Source of the DNA: Tetracentron sinense
Lineage: Eukaryota; Streptophyta; Magnoliopsida; Trochodendrales; Trochodendraceae
Assembly (NCBI GenBank): GCA_015143295.1
Contig: CM026570.1
Location: forward strand, 20,777,250 to 20,841,249
Direction: 5' to 3'
DNA length: 64,000 nt
Part shown: positions 44,536 through 56,037 of the stretch, one piece after another
How positions within the stretch are numbered: position 1 is the stretch's first letter
Layout of the letters: every line of letters starts with the position of its first letter
The notes under the pieces: model-generated
Seen by the model: only the letters and a program-made list of their open reading frames with translations
Told to the model about the DNA's origin: nothing
Databases searched by the model: none
Made by a program: the position numbers and the translations under genes

Positions 44536-46183
44536 TGTAAAGTCCATGTTTTTTGTGTTGGCATATTCCAGTGTCAAAACAAGTGAGTTTAGGTGTGTAT
44601 CTTGTGTTATTGCCGTCAAGCATCCACGACAAATAAAGTTGAAGCGCGTTGAAAAATCGGTTGACCCACTCGGTTGATCATTTCTTTCATAGGATAGTAA
44701 ATGACCTAGATACCATGTGACCATAGGTGGGAATTGACTCAGAATAATCCTAATATGATGCCTTAGGTGGTAAGTGTCATAAACTAATCATATAGACCCT
44801 AGGTGATGAGATAAGTAATGCAAAACATGTTAAAACTTATGGAATTTTTCAAAAAATCAAGGTAACTTGAAAGTGGCATATCTCCCAAACAGTAGCTCGG
44901 ATTTTGCTCTATAATATATCAAATCGATCGTGTCAAAAAGTGCTACAACTTTCATGATGGGTTCGAGATCCAAAAATGGAGTTTTAAAATTGGGTCTGCA
45001 CCTCAAGGTCGACCCTGAGTATAAAAGTTTTTGAAAACCAAGGTTGCTTGTAGATGTCATATCTCCCAAACCGTAGATCGGATTTTGTTCCATAATATAT
45101 CAAATCGAACACATTGAAAAGATATACAACTTTTATGAAGGAAGAAAGAGCTGAAAATGCATTTTTATATCTCGGTCGATCAAAAACAGTCAAGGTTGAC
45201 CCTGAACTGCCCAGTTTTTCTATGGAGAAATTTTCTAGAATGTTGAAAATTTGAGGGTCAATCGGCCCAAGTGCACATTTGGGTCGACCCAAGTAACCCC
45301 CAGGGTCGACCCTGATATGGAAAATCATTCTAAATTGATTTTTTGCTTTCTTCGTTGGTTTTTAAGCCTTTTAGCAACTTCTAAACCATGGATTTGAGTT
45401 CCCTATATATGGTGAACTCTTCTAGTTCATGGAGTACAACTTAGGGAGTGTGTGGAGAGTGTTTTTAAGTTTCTCCAGAGGTTATAGAACCTATGAAAAG
45501 TGTTATTCTCTACCCCCTTTGTTAGTCCTACTTTCATCCTAGTTTTGCAAGCCAATGCTCCAATCTTGCTTGTTTAGACTTTTCCATTGAAGGAGTCCAT
45601 CTAGGAATTGATTCATATCAAACCATCAACCCATTCTGGATAAAATAACTTGGCTGGAGTGTTCCGGAGCCTTTGCGAAGGAGATCGATCCGAGAGGGAT
45701 CGTGGATGTGTGAATTGGTCGGTGCAATCCGAAGCCGTCATTGACAGAGATCGATCGGAAGATCGTGGACTGTTGTCGAGACATAAAGAGAAGTACGAGT
45801 GGCTGTGGTTGATCATGGGACTTGTGAGTACGTGATGACTTTTCGAGGCGTGGAGGACTAAGAACAGAATGATCGAAATGTTAAGTCCGAATGAGTCAAG
45901 TTAGAGTCTTGTAAGTTCTTGTTAACTTTGTCTTAGTGGATTCTCATGGCTGGACTAGGTCCCGTAGTTTTTCCCAGAAGAGTTTCCACGTAAAAATCCT
46001 TGTGTTATGGTTTGCTTATTTCTCTTTATTCCACACTTTAAAGTTTATCATCCCTACATTAATAACTTAATTGTTAAATTGTTAAAAATGGTAGACAGAC
46101 TTTTAGGAAAACCTAACCATCCCCTCGAACTTGTGAATTCTCAACTCAAATCTTAGATTTGAGGTTCACTAAATCTTTTTTCA
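44536..46183 (+). mobile_element. 5' LTR of a SIRE-lineage Copia element
   Basis: 1648 bp, from TGTAAAG to TTTTTTCA. It is preceded by the target duplication AATAT (44531-44535), matched at 56033-56037, and followed by the primer binding site TGGTATCAGAGC (46186-46197). Its last ~220 bp contain the GGACTAGGTCCCG and TTTCCACGTAAAAATC words common in plant Copia LTRs. Several GGTCGACC palindromes lie in its middle third. Confidence 0.85.
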
Positions 46184-49136
46184 ATTGGTATCAGAGCAAG
46201 TTCACTAATTTATTAGTGCGATCTTGTCTCATATATTTGGTGAATATGAATCTCCAAAGAGAGGGAGGATCCTTCTCTTGTCTCCCATTGTTCAATGAGT
46301 TTAATAATAATTATTGGAAAGCTCAAATGAGAGCATTTCACCTATCATTAGACAAGATGTTACAGAGCATAGTAGAAAAGGGTTGGACCAGTCCTACAAA
46401 GACAATAGAACACCAGACCATCTATAATGACTAAAGAGAGGTGATATTCTTAGAGTTTCCCATGAGGAGATTATAAATTTTATGGCCTTCACTGCATCTG
46501 TTTCTGGGATTGAAGAATCTTCTTCAAATGTTGTGAGTAACCAACATTGTAGTGATGGTGAGGAGGATGATGAGAGTCAGAATGACTCTGATACTGAGGG
46601 AGACCTTGAGGCAGCCTATGATGAACTATTTCAGGAATGACTAAAGCTGAAAAAGGTTAAGTTTTCCATGTCTAAAAAGATCAAATCTATTGAAATGGAA
46701 AAAGATGCCTTAGACCAAGTGGCTTCGGGGTTAAGAGCTCTTGTGTCATAGCTTAAGGAAGAGAAGACTTCCCTCCTTGCTAAGACTCAGCTACTTGAAT
46801 CTGATTTACATGTTTGTCTTGATGAAAAGATAAATCTTGAAATCAAGTTGGCTAATCTTGAGCAAATTCAGATGTGTGGAGATGTGAAGGAAACTCCATC
46901 TACCTCGAACATTGAGTCTGGTACTAAAAGGCGCCCTCCTGCTAAAGGGAAAGACCCTTCTACTCATAAATTTATTCCTACATGTCATAACTGTGGAGTG
47001 AAGGGTCATATTGAGCCTCGATGTCCTAAACTTCGAAGAATGCCCAATCATGGTTCAAGGAACCAACATAATTTTAATGGGAATCTTCAAAGGAGAGTTG
47101 AGGTCCTAGTGGAGAAGTCTAGGTGTTTGTGTGAAGATGTGATGAAAATTGCTCACAACTCTAGATAGTGGCATGATCATGACACTCCTCATGCTAGATA
47201 TAGAGGAGGTAACAGGGAGAACCATAATGTCCGCCATAATTCTAGGACTCAATCCTAGAAAAAGGAGGAACAGGAGGAAGAGACAAAAGGTTATACCTAT
47301 CTCAACTGAAACGGTTAGAGACCAAAGAGTCAATTAAACTTCTAAAACCATTTGGTGAGAAAGGAAGACCTGAGGGGCTTCACTTAGGCCGTGCTTGTCA
47401 TAGCCTAGGGTGTGCTATTAGTGATATATCTTGCCTTAGTGCTATGTTATTTGTGTATACTATTATTTTTTTATTTTTACTAGTGTTTATTTGCTTTGGT
47501 ATGTTTTTCTGTTTTCTTTATTTTGAAAAATTCAAAAACATTGAAAAATCGTAAAATCCAAAAAGATTTTTTTTCATGTTGCCCTTGTTTGACTTGCATA
47601 ATTTGCATTCCTTGTGTGATCTTTATTTATATACTTGTCCAGGGTTGAACATGAGTTTGTTGCTGATTGAGGATATATCTCCTTCATAGTCTCTTGGTTA
47701 GGCTAAAAATTAGACTGGTTTTACCTTGAACAGTTAGAGACTTATTCATGTGTGTATGCTTCACAAATTTCACATGCACTCTGACTGATTCTGTTGAGAA
47801 GTCTATTTTTCAATCTGTAGGTGTTTGACTTATCTCATAAGTGTGACCTTAGATGACCAATCTAGAATGACTATTTTGTTAGTTATCCCCATTTTGTGTA
47901 TCCTCCATGAGCTAAAATTACTGCAATGAAAAAGGCTACCTACTGGGATAGTGTGAAAGTCACTACTGGATGCAAACAGTATGAAATAGCTACCTAGGCA
48001 CTAGAGTGAAAGCTCCTACTGCCAATAGCCAGGATTACCTACCCGGATAGTGTGAAAGTCATCATTGCATGAAAAGATATGTTCAGATAAAGAATATCAA
48101 AAGAAATTTTATAAAGTTTGGAGGTATTTGACCAAAAGTAAAAAAAAAAAAATATTGGGTCAAATAAAATGGATAAATGAGCACTAAAATGTAAAAAATC
48201 ATCATATCTGGATCTAACTAGGTTTGACTTTTAAGATGTAAATCTCCAGAGTCCCCTTAGTGGTTAATGTCATATCCATGGAAAGGGAAAGAAACCTTGA
48301 TCCAGTATCTTATCAGACCACCATTACACACATATTGCTTCACTTTTGAACTGTTCACTAAATGTGATTAAGTGAACTGGCTATGCTTTAGCATTCCGTG
48401 AGATTTAGTTAGATGTGTATCCTCAGTTGGTCTAACTAATCATGTTCTTCATTGGATTTGTAATTTTAAATTACTATTGCTTGGAATGCTTTTGATGCAT
48501 GTTTGTATGACACATGATATTTTTTGTGTGTTTCCTTTTTATTTGGTAGGGGCCTTTCTAGCATAAGTGCCCTATTTTTGGTGGTATCTTTGATCTTAGG
48601 GGGAGAAGATCAAGTTGAGTTATTGAGGGGGAGTTCTGTGCCTGAGTAGTTGAGGGAGAGTTTGTGCTTTATATTTTTATCTTGTTCCCCACTCTTAAGT
48701 CCCCTCATTGTCTGCATTTGTTTGGTTGTATTGTGATTGCCTTGATATCTAACATGTGTTAAACTGGTATATTTCTTTATGATATTGACATCATGATTAC
48801 CTTTGGCAATTGTGCCAAAAAGGGGGAGAATGTTGGGTAGTATTGCCTAAGTTCAGTACATTCCTTGCATTACCTGTGTTTATGCACTTTCATATACCAT
48901 ACATGCTTTACTGGATATTTTGTTTATGAGCATGTGCAGGTGCAGGGTTGCAGAAGACAGATTTTACTTGACAAATGCTTCAGTGTATTTATTTAAGATG
49001 TTTTGTCAATTGGTGTCATGAAATAATGTTGGAGTAATGTAATGTCCTAATTCACCGTTTTGATGTGTTTGAGTGAGTTTGTGTCAAGTCATGTACTTCA
49101 ATTTAGTTTTGTCACGGAATTGCCAAATAGGGAGAT
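46184..49136 (+). pseudogene. Pol-less SIRE-lineage Copia interior with broken gag
   Basis: From about 46239 the frame reads a SIRE-type gag start (LPLFNEFNNNYWKAQMRAFHL, then IVEKGWTSPTKTI) and hits TGA at 46432. A later gag part follows (FMAFTASVSG at about 46480, then a Glu/Asp-rich stretch and a coiled-coil-like LKEEKTSLLAKTQLLE). It ends with the zinc knuckle CHNCGVKGHIEPRC at 46984. The gag middle and all of pol are missing. The 3' untranslated part includes a TTTGGCAATTGTGCCAAA inverted repeat with AAGGGGGAGAATG (about 48800) and the polypurine tract AAATAGGGAGA just before the next LTR. Non-autonomous and decayed. Confidence 0.75.
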
Positions 49137-49886
49137 TGTAAAGTTCATGTTTTTTGTGTTGGCATATTCTGGTGTCAAAACAAGTGAGTCTAGGTGTGTA
49201 TCTTGTGTCATTGCCGTCAAGCATCCACAACAAGTGAAATTGAAGCGCGTTGAAGAATCGGTTGATCTACTCGGTTGATCATTTCCTTCATAGGATGGTA
49301 AGTGACCTAGATACCATGTGACCATAGGTGAGAATTAACTTAGAATAATCCTAATATGATGCCTTAGGTGGTAAGTGTACTAGACTAATCATACGAACCC
49401 TAGATGATGAGATAAGTAATGCAAAACATGTTAAAAATTCTGAAATTTTTCAAAAAACCAAGGTTACTTGAAAGTGGCATATCTCCGAAACCGTAGCTCG
49501 GATTTTACTCTATAATATATCAAATCGATCGCGTTGAAAAGAGCTACAACTTTCTTGAGGGGTACAGGATCCAAAAATAAAGTTTTAAAATCAGGTCTGC
49601 ACCTCAAGGTCGACCTTGACCATTGAGAGTCGACCCTGAGTATAAAAGTTTTTGAAAACCAAGGTTGCTTGTAGATGTCATATCTCCTAAACCATAGATC
49701 AGATTTTGGTTCATAATATATCAAATCGACCACGTCGAAAAGATCTACAACTTTCATGAAGGAAGCAAGAGCTGAAAATACATTTTTATATCTCGATCGA
49801 CCGAAAATAGTCAAGGTCGACCCTGAACTGCCCAGTTTTTCTATGGGGAAATTTTCCAGAATGTTGAAAATTTAAGGGTCAACCCT
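49137..49886 (+). mobile_element. Truncated internal SIRE LTR
   Basis: The first ~750 bp of the same LTR, closer to the 3' copy (54347) than to the 5' copy. It stops within GGTCAACCCT, where the sequence switches to the 61.57-kb duplicated segment; AACCCT is common to both sides. Confidence 0.8.
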
Positions 49887-51724
49887 AACAGTTAAAGCTT
49901 CTTTAAAAGAGTTAAAGGGATTGTGGGTGTGATTGAACTCTCGCAAGTTCAATCGCAATTGGCTATGACCCAAACTCTTGGCACTTGAGCTTTCTTCTTT
50001 CAATTAATTTCCACGTGTAATTTCATAATTTAAAAAAATATTAGAATTTAATTAATATATGTAGGGTATTTCTTTTATTTTGAGTTTGGTTAACAAGAAA
50101 GAAAAAGGATAGGAGAAAAAAAAATAATACAACATTTTTCGCTACACTCCTAGTGCTCCAATCATATTTCGGCATCTAAATTGACTTCAACCGACTTTTG
50201 ATTCCAAAAAAGTTAAAATTCGATAAAAATCACGTTTCGTTATCCACATAACTTCTGACTTTTTGAAAAACTCAAAAGTTAGAAAATAATATTTTTTTTT
50301 ACATATATAAAATTTCTAAAAGAAGTCATTAAATCTTCAACCTTATATTGCAGATAATGAAGAAAAAAATATAGTCAAATATTGAGAGAGAGAGAGAGAG
50401 AGAGTCGCACTTGAAAATTAGATTGAGAGGTGGCAATTGTTGGCATTGACAATGTTGTACAATCAAAGACTCGGTTCTCGACTACTGAAGACTGTTGGTG
50501 GCGTTGTGACAAGTAACAACTATGAAATAATTAGGGTTAAAATTTTAAGAAGAGAAAGAGATCGAGAGAAAAGGAATGGAATGAGTGATGGTTGGTGAGT
50601 GCTTCAGGACTGATGGTTGGTGGCTTTCAGTGATGTTGTGGCCGATCAAATATGGACTTAAAGTTAGGGATTGAGGGAAAGAAATCAAGAGAAAGAGAGT
50701 TGTGTACGCATGCCAGAAAGAAGAAAGATAGTTTAGGGACTTACCTTATGAATTTAGATATTCTTTTTTATCTTATATGTTTGTTCACAAATAAGTCTCG
50801 AACAATTCATGAATAAATCACAAACAATTTGCCTCACTTGAAAAATTCACTAATTTTTTTGTATCTATGAAAGATACAAATGAATTATGCTCTCATTATT
50901 TATGTATAATTCATGAATACTATGCAAATTTACTAACATTGGCCAAGACAACAAATCTCTTATTGTGTCACGAACCTAACCAGTTCTCCAAAAGGCCCTA
51001 GATGATTAAAGAGCGGAAAGCTAACCTCATATACAAGTAAGGATCGTAACATACCACACGCTCTGTATCTGCCGTTTACAACGGCCAATTCCATTGCAAC
51101 TTTCACTCTAGCCTCTTTTTTTAATAGCTCGTGGCATTCAGGTTACCTTTTCCCTATGATAGCTCTCACTCCATCATTGGCAAAGAGTTCATTAGTAGTT
51201 AAATTTTTTTAAAAAAATAATAAGTATATAATGTTAGTGATTCTAAAACGCTATTTATCACAAGGTTATAGAATTATGAATTCTAATTAAACAGAAAAGG
51301 CTCTAATTTTAAATTTTAATAGTTAAAACCCCTGACTACATGTTTATTGAATAAAATTTTAAATAATGAACTTAATTATACAAGCATAACCCAACCTAAC
51401 ACAACACAACCCGCATCAACCCAAGTTAAGCCTAGGGTTGAGAAATGTGTCCTTGGGCTAGGTTTGGTTTAGATTACCTTGGATTGAGATTGGCATTGGG
51501 TTAGGTGCAGACTCTTTAGCTCTTATTGACCACCAACTCACCCAAGTTACAGCCCTAGAAGGTATAACATCAAATAACTATTTTTAAATATTTTTTTAAA
51601 AAATCCTCTCAGAAGGAGAGGGGGGTTTGGCAGATCCCTACCAGATTTATTAATAAAATTCAAAAAAAGGGGGGACATAAAACCTAACCCCTACAGATAC
51701 AATGAAACATACAAAAATGAAAAA

Positions 51725-51762
<38 letters not shown>

Positions 51763-52275
51763 TAAAACCTTACCCCTACAGACTCAAACAAAATGGGGAG
51801 GGGGGGGGGGGGGGGGGGGACATAAAACCTAACCCCTACAAACACAAAAAATTAAATGCTAACTTTTCTAAGACTTCCTACACCTAATGTATCCATATGG
51901 ATAAGAGACTTGATATTTCTGGGAATGGTATTATAAGAAGTGAGAATACCTGAAGTCATACTATCACACCCAATATTAGCCAAACCATCGGATACTGAAT
52001 TAGCTTCACGATAAATATGGTTAAGAGAATAACCTTCTTGAAAAATAGCTTTAATCTTTTTAACCCAATTCCAAGACGTCCAAGAAAGTTTATTCCATTT
52101 CCAAGAATCAACTAAGACTTTCGAATTTGACTCAATGATGAAGTTATGTAAGTTAAGATTCTTACACAACATAAGACCATCTAGAAGAGCTCTAGTTTCT
52201 GTAATAAAGTTGGAGCAAGAGCCATAATTAGAGAAGAAACAAGCTATAATATCACCATTATGATCCCTCACAATT
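49881..52275 (+). repeat. Filler segment, copy 1 of a ~2.4-kb dispersed duplication
   Basis: Nearly identical to 61573-63955 in the same orientation, apart from small indels and G-run length. It starts inside a family A MITE that is complete in the other copy. It ends, as far as can be compared, where the other copy jumps at 63955. The foreign DNA continues beyond that point to about 53255. Confidence 0.9.
51725..51801 (+). repeat. Long poly-G tracts (34 and 20 G) between short repeat units
   Basis: A run of 34 G (51725-51758) and a run of 20 G (51801-51820 region, after GGGGA) are separated by a CATAAAACCTTACCCCTACA unit that also occurs on either side. The other copy has runs of 5+8 and 24 G. 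Read on the minus strand this lies just after the LINE RNase H frame, in its 3' untranslated part. Confidence 0.85.
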
Positions 52276-52960
52276 CCCCCTCCTCCAGCATTCCCCGGAT
52301 TTCCTTTAGAGGCATCATCCACATTCAATTTAAATCTTGTGTGAGGAGGGCAAATCATTTTAACAAGAAAGATCCGAGACTGATTGCGAGGAGAAGATTT
52401 AAAGGGAAATAAAGGAGTAACATCAAGATTTTTCCTCTCACTGGTAGAATCTATATCCCAAATCTTATTTTTTATAGACTCAATAATATTTTTGGCATCA
52501 CGATAATAAGAGTCATATTTCCTCCTACATCTGTCTGTTTAGATCTGCCAAACTATCAAGGCAGGCGCAAAGATAAATAACTCACTATGTCTAGAAGAAG
52601 CCGCTTTGAACCATCTAGAAAGAGAACACTGAATAGTATCATGAGATCTAAAAGGCACGAAGCACCATGATGAAGAGAATCATCATACAGAAGAAGCAAT
52701 CTCACTACTGATTAAAAGATGATTGGAGCTTTCTATATCAAAGTCTTTACAACAACAACATTTGCTAACCATAGGGATACCTAGATCTTGAACATCCAAG
52801 TCAGTAGGAATGGCATGATGCATAATTTTCCAGCAAAAGACATGGATCTTGGTGGGAATAATCGGATTCCAAACTGCCTTGGCCCAGTCATAAATAATCC
52901 CAGTTTCAAATTTCTCAATAACTTCTTACAAAATAAGATTTGGGACTAGTTATTTGATCA
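51852..52960 (-). pseudogene. LINE (L1-type) pol C-terminus: zinc-binding RT domain and RNase H
   Basis: From about 52920 down, the minus strand reads WAKAVWNPIIPTKIHVFCWK then HHAIPTDLDV and a Cys-rich CCCCKDF segment: the zf-RVT domain of plant LINEs. After stops, 52358-51852 is an open 168-codon frame with the RVT_3 RNase H pattern: LNVDDASKGNPGNAGGGGIVRD, TETRALLDGLMLC, IIESNSKVLVD and HIYREANSVSDGLANIGC. The catalytic-type Asp, Glu and Asp positions are filled. Without reverse transcriptase it cannot act alone. Single-gene 'putative ribonuclease H' proteins in plants look the same, but here it is a repeat-borne fragment. Confidence 0.75.
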
Positions 52961-53118
52961 AAAAGTAAAGAGTTAGAGCTAGTTGAGAAATTTTGATTTT
53001 AACTTTTTAATTTATTATTATTATTATTATCTCTTAAACTTATTATTGATAGTTATTAAATTAATATAATAAATATTTTATATGGATATAAATAATATTA
53101 TCAAAAAATATATATAAA

Positions 53119-53257
53119 TAATATTTCGAGTTGTGCCGAATCAAATGGGGGGTATCCGGTATCCCATGCTTTGGGGGGAGGTACCGGATTCCAACCCCAA
53201 AAGAGTGATAGTTTGTATATATACTCTCCATTTGATTCGGCACAACTCGAAATATTA
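53119..53257. repeat. Hairpin with perfect 30-bp arms at the filler/SIRE junction
   Basis: The arm at 53119-53148 (TAATATTTCGAGTTGTGCCG...) is the exact inverse of 53228-53257. The loop is about 79 bp and contains two TATCCGGTATCC / GGTACCGGATTCC-like words. The right arm abuts the resumption of SIRE interior sequence at about 53256. It looks like a MITE, though no target duplication is certain. Confidence 0.75.
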
Positions 53258-54346
53258 GTGTGAAAGTCATCATTGCATGAAAAGATATGTTCAGATAAAG
53301 AATATCAAAAGAAATTTTATAAAGTTTGGAGGTATTTGACCAAAAGTAAAAAAAAAAAAAAAATTGGGTCAAATAAAATGGATAAATGAGCACTAAAATG
53401 TAAAAAATCATCATATCTGGATCTAACTAGGTTTGACTTTTAAGATGTAAATCTCCAGAGTCCCCTTAGTGGTTAATGTCATATCCTTGGAAAGGGAAAG
53501 AAACCTTGATCCAGTATCTTGTCAGACCACCATTACACACATATTGCTTCACTTTTGAATTGTTCACTAAATGTGATTAAGTGAACTGGCTATGCTTTAG
53601 CATTCCGTGAGATTTAGTTAGATGTGTATCCTCAGTTAGTCTAACTAATCATGTTCTTCATTGGATTTGTAATTTTAAATTACTATTGCTTGGAATGCTT
53701 TTGATGCATGTTTGTCTGACACATGATATTTTTTGTGTGTTTCTTTTTTATTTGGTAGGGGCCTTTCTCGCATAAGTGCCCTATTTTTGGTGGTATCTTT
53801 GATCTTAGGGGGAGAAGATCAAGTTGAGTTATTGAGGGGGAGTTCTGTGCCTGAGTAGTTGATTGGGAGTTTGTGCTTTATATTTCTATCTTGTTCCCCA
53901 CTCTTAAGTCCCCTCATTGTCTGCATTTGTTTGGTTGTACTGTGATTGCCTTGATATCTAACATGTGTTAAACTGGTATATTTCTTTATGATATTGACAT
54001 CATGATTACCTTTGGCAATTATGCCAAAAAGGGGGAGAATGTTGGGTAGTATTGCCTAAGTTCAGTACATTCCTTGCATTACCTGTGTTTATGCACTTTC
54101 ATATACCATACATGCTTCACTGGATATTTTGTTTATGAGCATGTGCAGGTGCAGGGTTGCAGAAGACAGATTTTACTTGACAAACGCTTCAGTGTATTTA
54201 TTTAAGATGTTTTGTCAATTGGTGTCATGTAATAATGTTGGAGTCATGTAATGTCCTAATTCACTGTTTTGATGTGTTCGAGTGAGTTTGTGTCAAGTCA
54301 TGTACTTCAATTTGGTTTTGTCACGGAATTGCCAAATAGGGACAAT
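53256..54346 (+). mobile_element. 3' part of a second SIRE interior
   Basis: Nearly identical to 48048-49136, starting at AGTGTGAAAGTCATC and ending at the polypurine tract. It holds no coding sequence beyond what the first copy shows. Confidence 0.85.
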
Positions 54347-56032
54347 TGTAAAGTTCATGTTTTTTGTGTTGGCATATTCTGGTGTCAAAACAAGTGAGTC
54401 TAGGTGTGTATCTTGTGTCATTGCCATCAAGCATCCACAACAAGTGAAATTGAAGCGCGTTGAAGAATCAGTTGATCTACTCGGTTGATCATTTCCTTCA
54501 TAGGATGGTAAGTGACCTAGATACCATGTGACCATAGGTGAGAATTAACTTAGAATAATCCTAATATGATGCCTTAGGTGCTAAGTGTCCTAGACTAATC
54601 ATACGGACCCTAGATGATGAGATAAGTAATGCAAAACATGTTAAAAATTCTGAAATTTTTCAAAAAACCAAGGTTACTTGAAAGTGGCATATCTCCGAAA
54701 CCGTAGCTCGGATTTTACTCTATAATATATCAAATCGATCGCGTTGAAAAGAGATACAACTTTTTTGAGGGGTGCAGGATCCAAATATAGAGTTTTAAAA
54801 TCAGGTCTGCACCTCAAGGTCGACCTTGACCATTGAGAGTCGACCCTGAGTATAAAAGTTTTTGAAAACCAAGGTTGCTTGTAGATGTCATATCTCCTAA
54901 ACCGTAGATCAGATTTTGGTTCATAATATATCAAATCGACCACGTCGAAAAGATCTACAACTTTCATGAAGGAAGAAAGAGCTGAAAATGCATTTTATAT
55001 CTCGATTGACCGAAAACAGTCAAGGTCGACCCTGAACTGCCCAATTTTTCTATGGGGAAATTTTCCAGAATGTTGAAAATTTAAGGGTCAACCCTGGAGG
55101 ATACTTGGGTCAGCCCAAGTGCACATTTAGGTCGACCCAAGTAACCCCCAGGGTCGACCCTGATATGGAAAATCATTCTAAATTGATTTTTTGCTTTCCA
55201 CTTTGGTTTTTAAGCCTTTTAGCAACTTCTAAACCATGGATTTGAGTTCCCTATAGATGGTGAACCCTTCTAGTTCGTGGAGTACAACTTAGGAAGTGTG
55301 TGAAGATTGTTTTTAAGTTTTTCCAGAGGTTATAGAACCTATGAAAAATGTTATTCTCTACCCCTTTTGTTAGTCCTTCTTTCATCCTAGTTTTGCAAGC
55401 CAATGCTCCAATCTTGCTTGTTTAGACTTTTCCATTGAAGGAGTCCATCTAAGAATTGATTTTTATCAAACCATCAACCCATTCTAGATAGAACAAATTG
55501 GCCAGAGTGTTCTGGAGCCTTTGCGAAGGAGATTGATCCGAGACGGATCGTGGATGTGTGAATTGGTCGGTGCAATCCGAAGCCGTCATTGACTGAGATC
55601 GATCGAAAGATCGTGGACTGTTGTCGAGACACAAAGAGAAGTATGAGCGGCTACGGTTGATCACGGGACTTGTGAGTACGTGATGACTTTTCGAGGCGTG
55701 AATGACTAAGAACTGAAGGATCGAAGTGTCGAGTTCGAAAGAGTCAAGCTCGAGTCTTGTAAGTTCTTGTTAACTTTGTCTTAGTGGATTCTCATGGTTG
55801 GACTAGGTCCCGTGGTTTTTCTTGGAAGGATTTCAACGTAAAAATCTTTGTGTTATGGTTTGCTTGTTTATCCTCTATTCCGCACTTTAAAGTTTATCAT
55901 CCCTACATTAATAACTTAATTGTTAAACTGTTACAAATGGTAGACAGACTTTTAGGGAAACCTAGCCATCCCCTTGAACTTGTGAATTCTCAACTCAAAC
56001 CCTAAATTTGAGGTTCACCAAATCTTTTTTCA
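54347..56032 (+). mobile_element. 3' LTR of the SIRE-lineage array
   Basis: 1686 bp from TGTAAAGTTCATG to CTTTTTTCA, followed by AATAT (56033-56037), the partner of 44531-44535. It has a ~20-bp segment near 54820 and another near 55097 that the 5' LTR lacks or has altered, so the two outer LTRs are not recent twins. Confidence 0.85.
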
Positions 56033-56037
56033 AATAT

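Noticed and set aside
44464-45328. Minus-strand frames of 78-114 codons, repeated at 49098-49814 and 54293-54967
   Set aside because: They lie in LTR sequence and recur only because the LTR does; stops differ between copies and no domain is seen.
51702-51887. Gly-rich 61-codon frame
   Set aside because: Produced by translating the poly-G tracts.
51770-51900. TAGGGGTTAGG-like words as interstitial telomere repeats
   Set aside because: They are single occurrences within a longer LINE 3' unit, not tandem TTTAGGG repeats.
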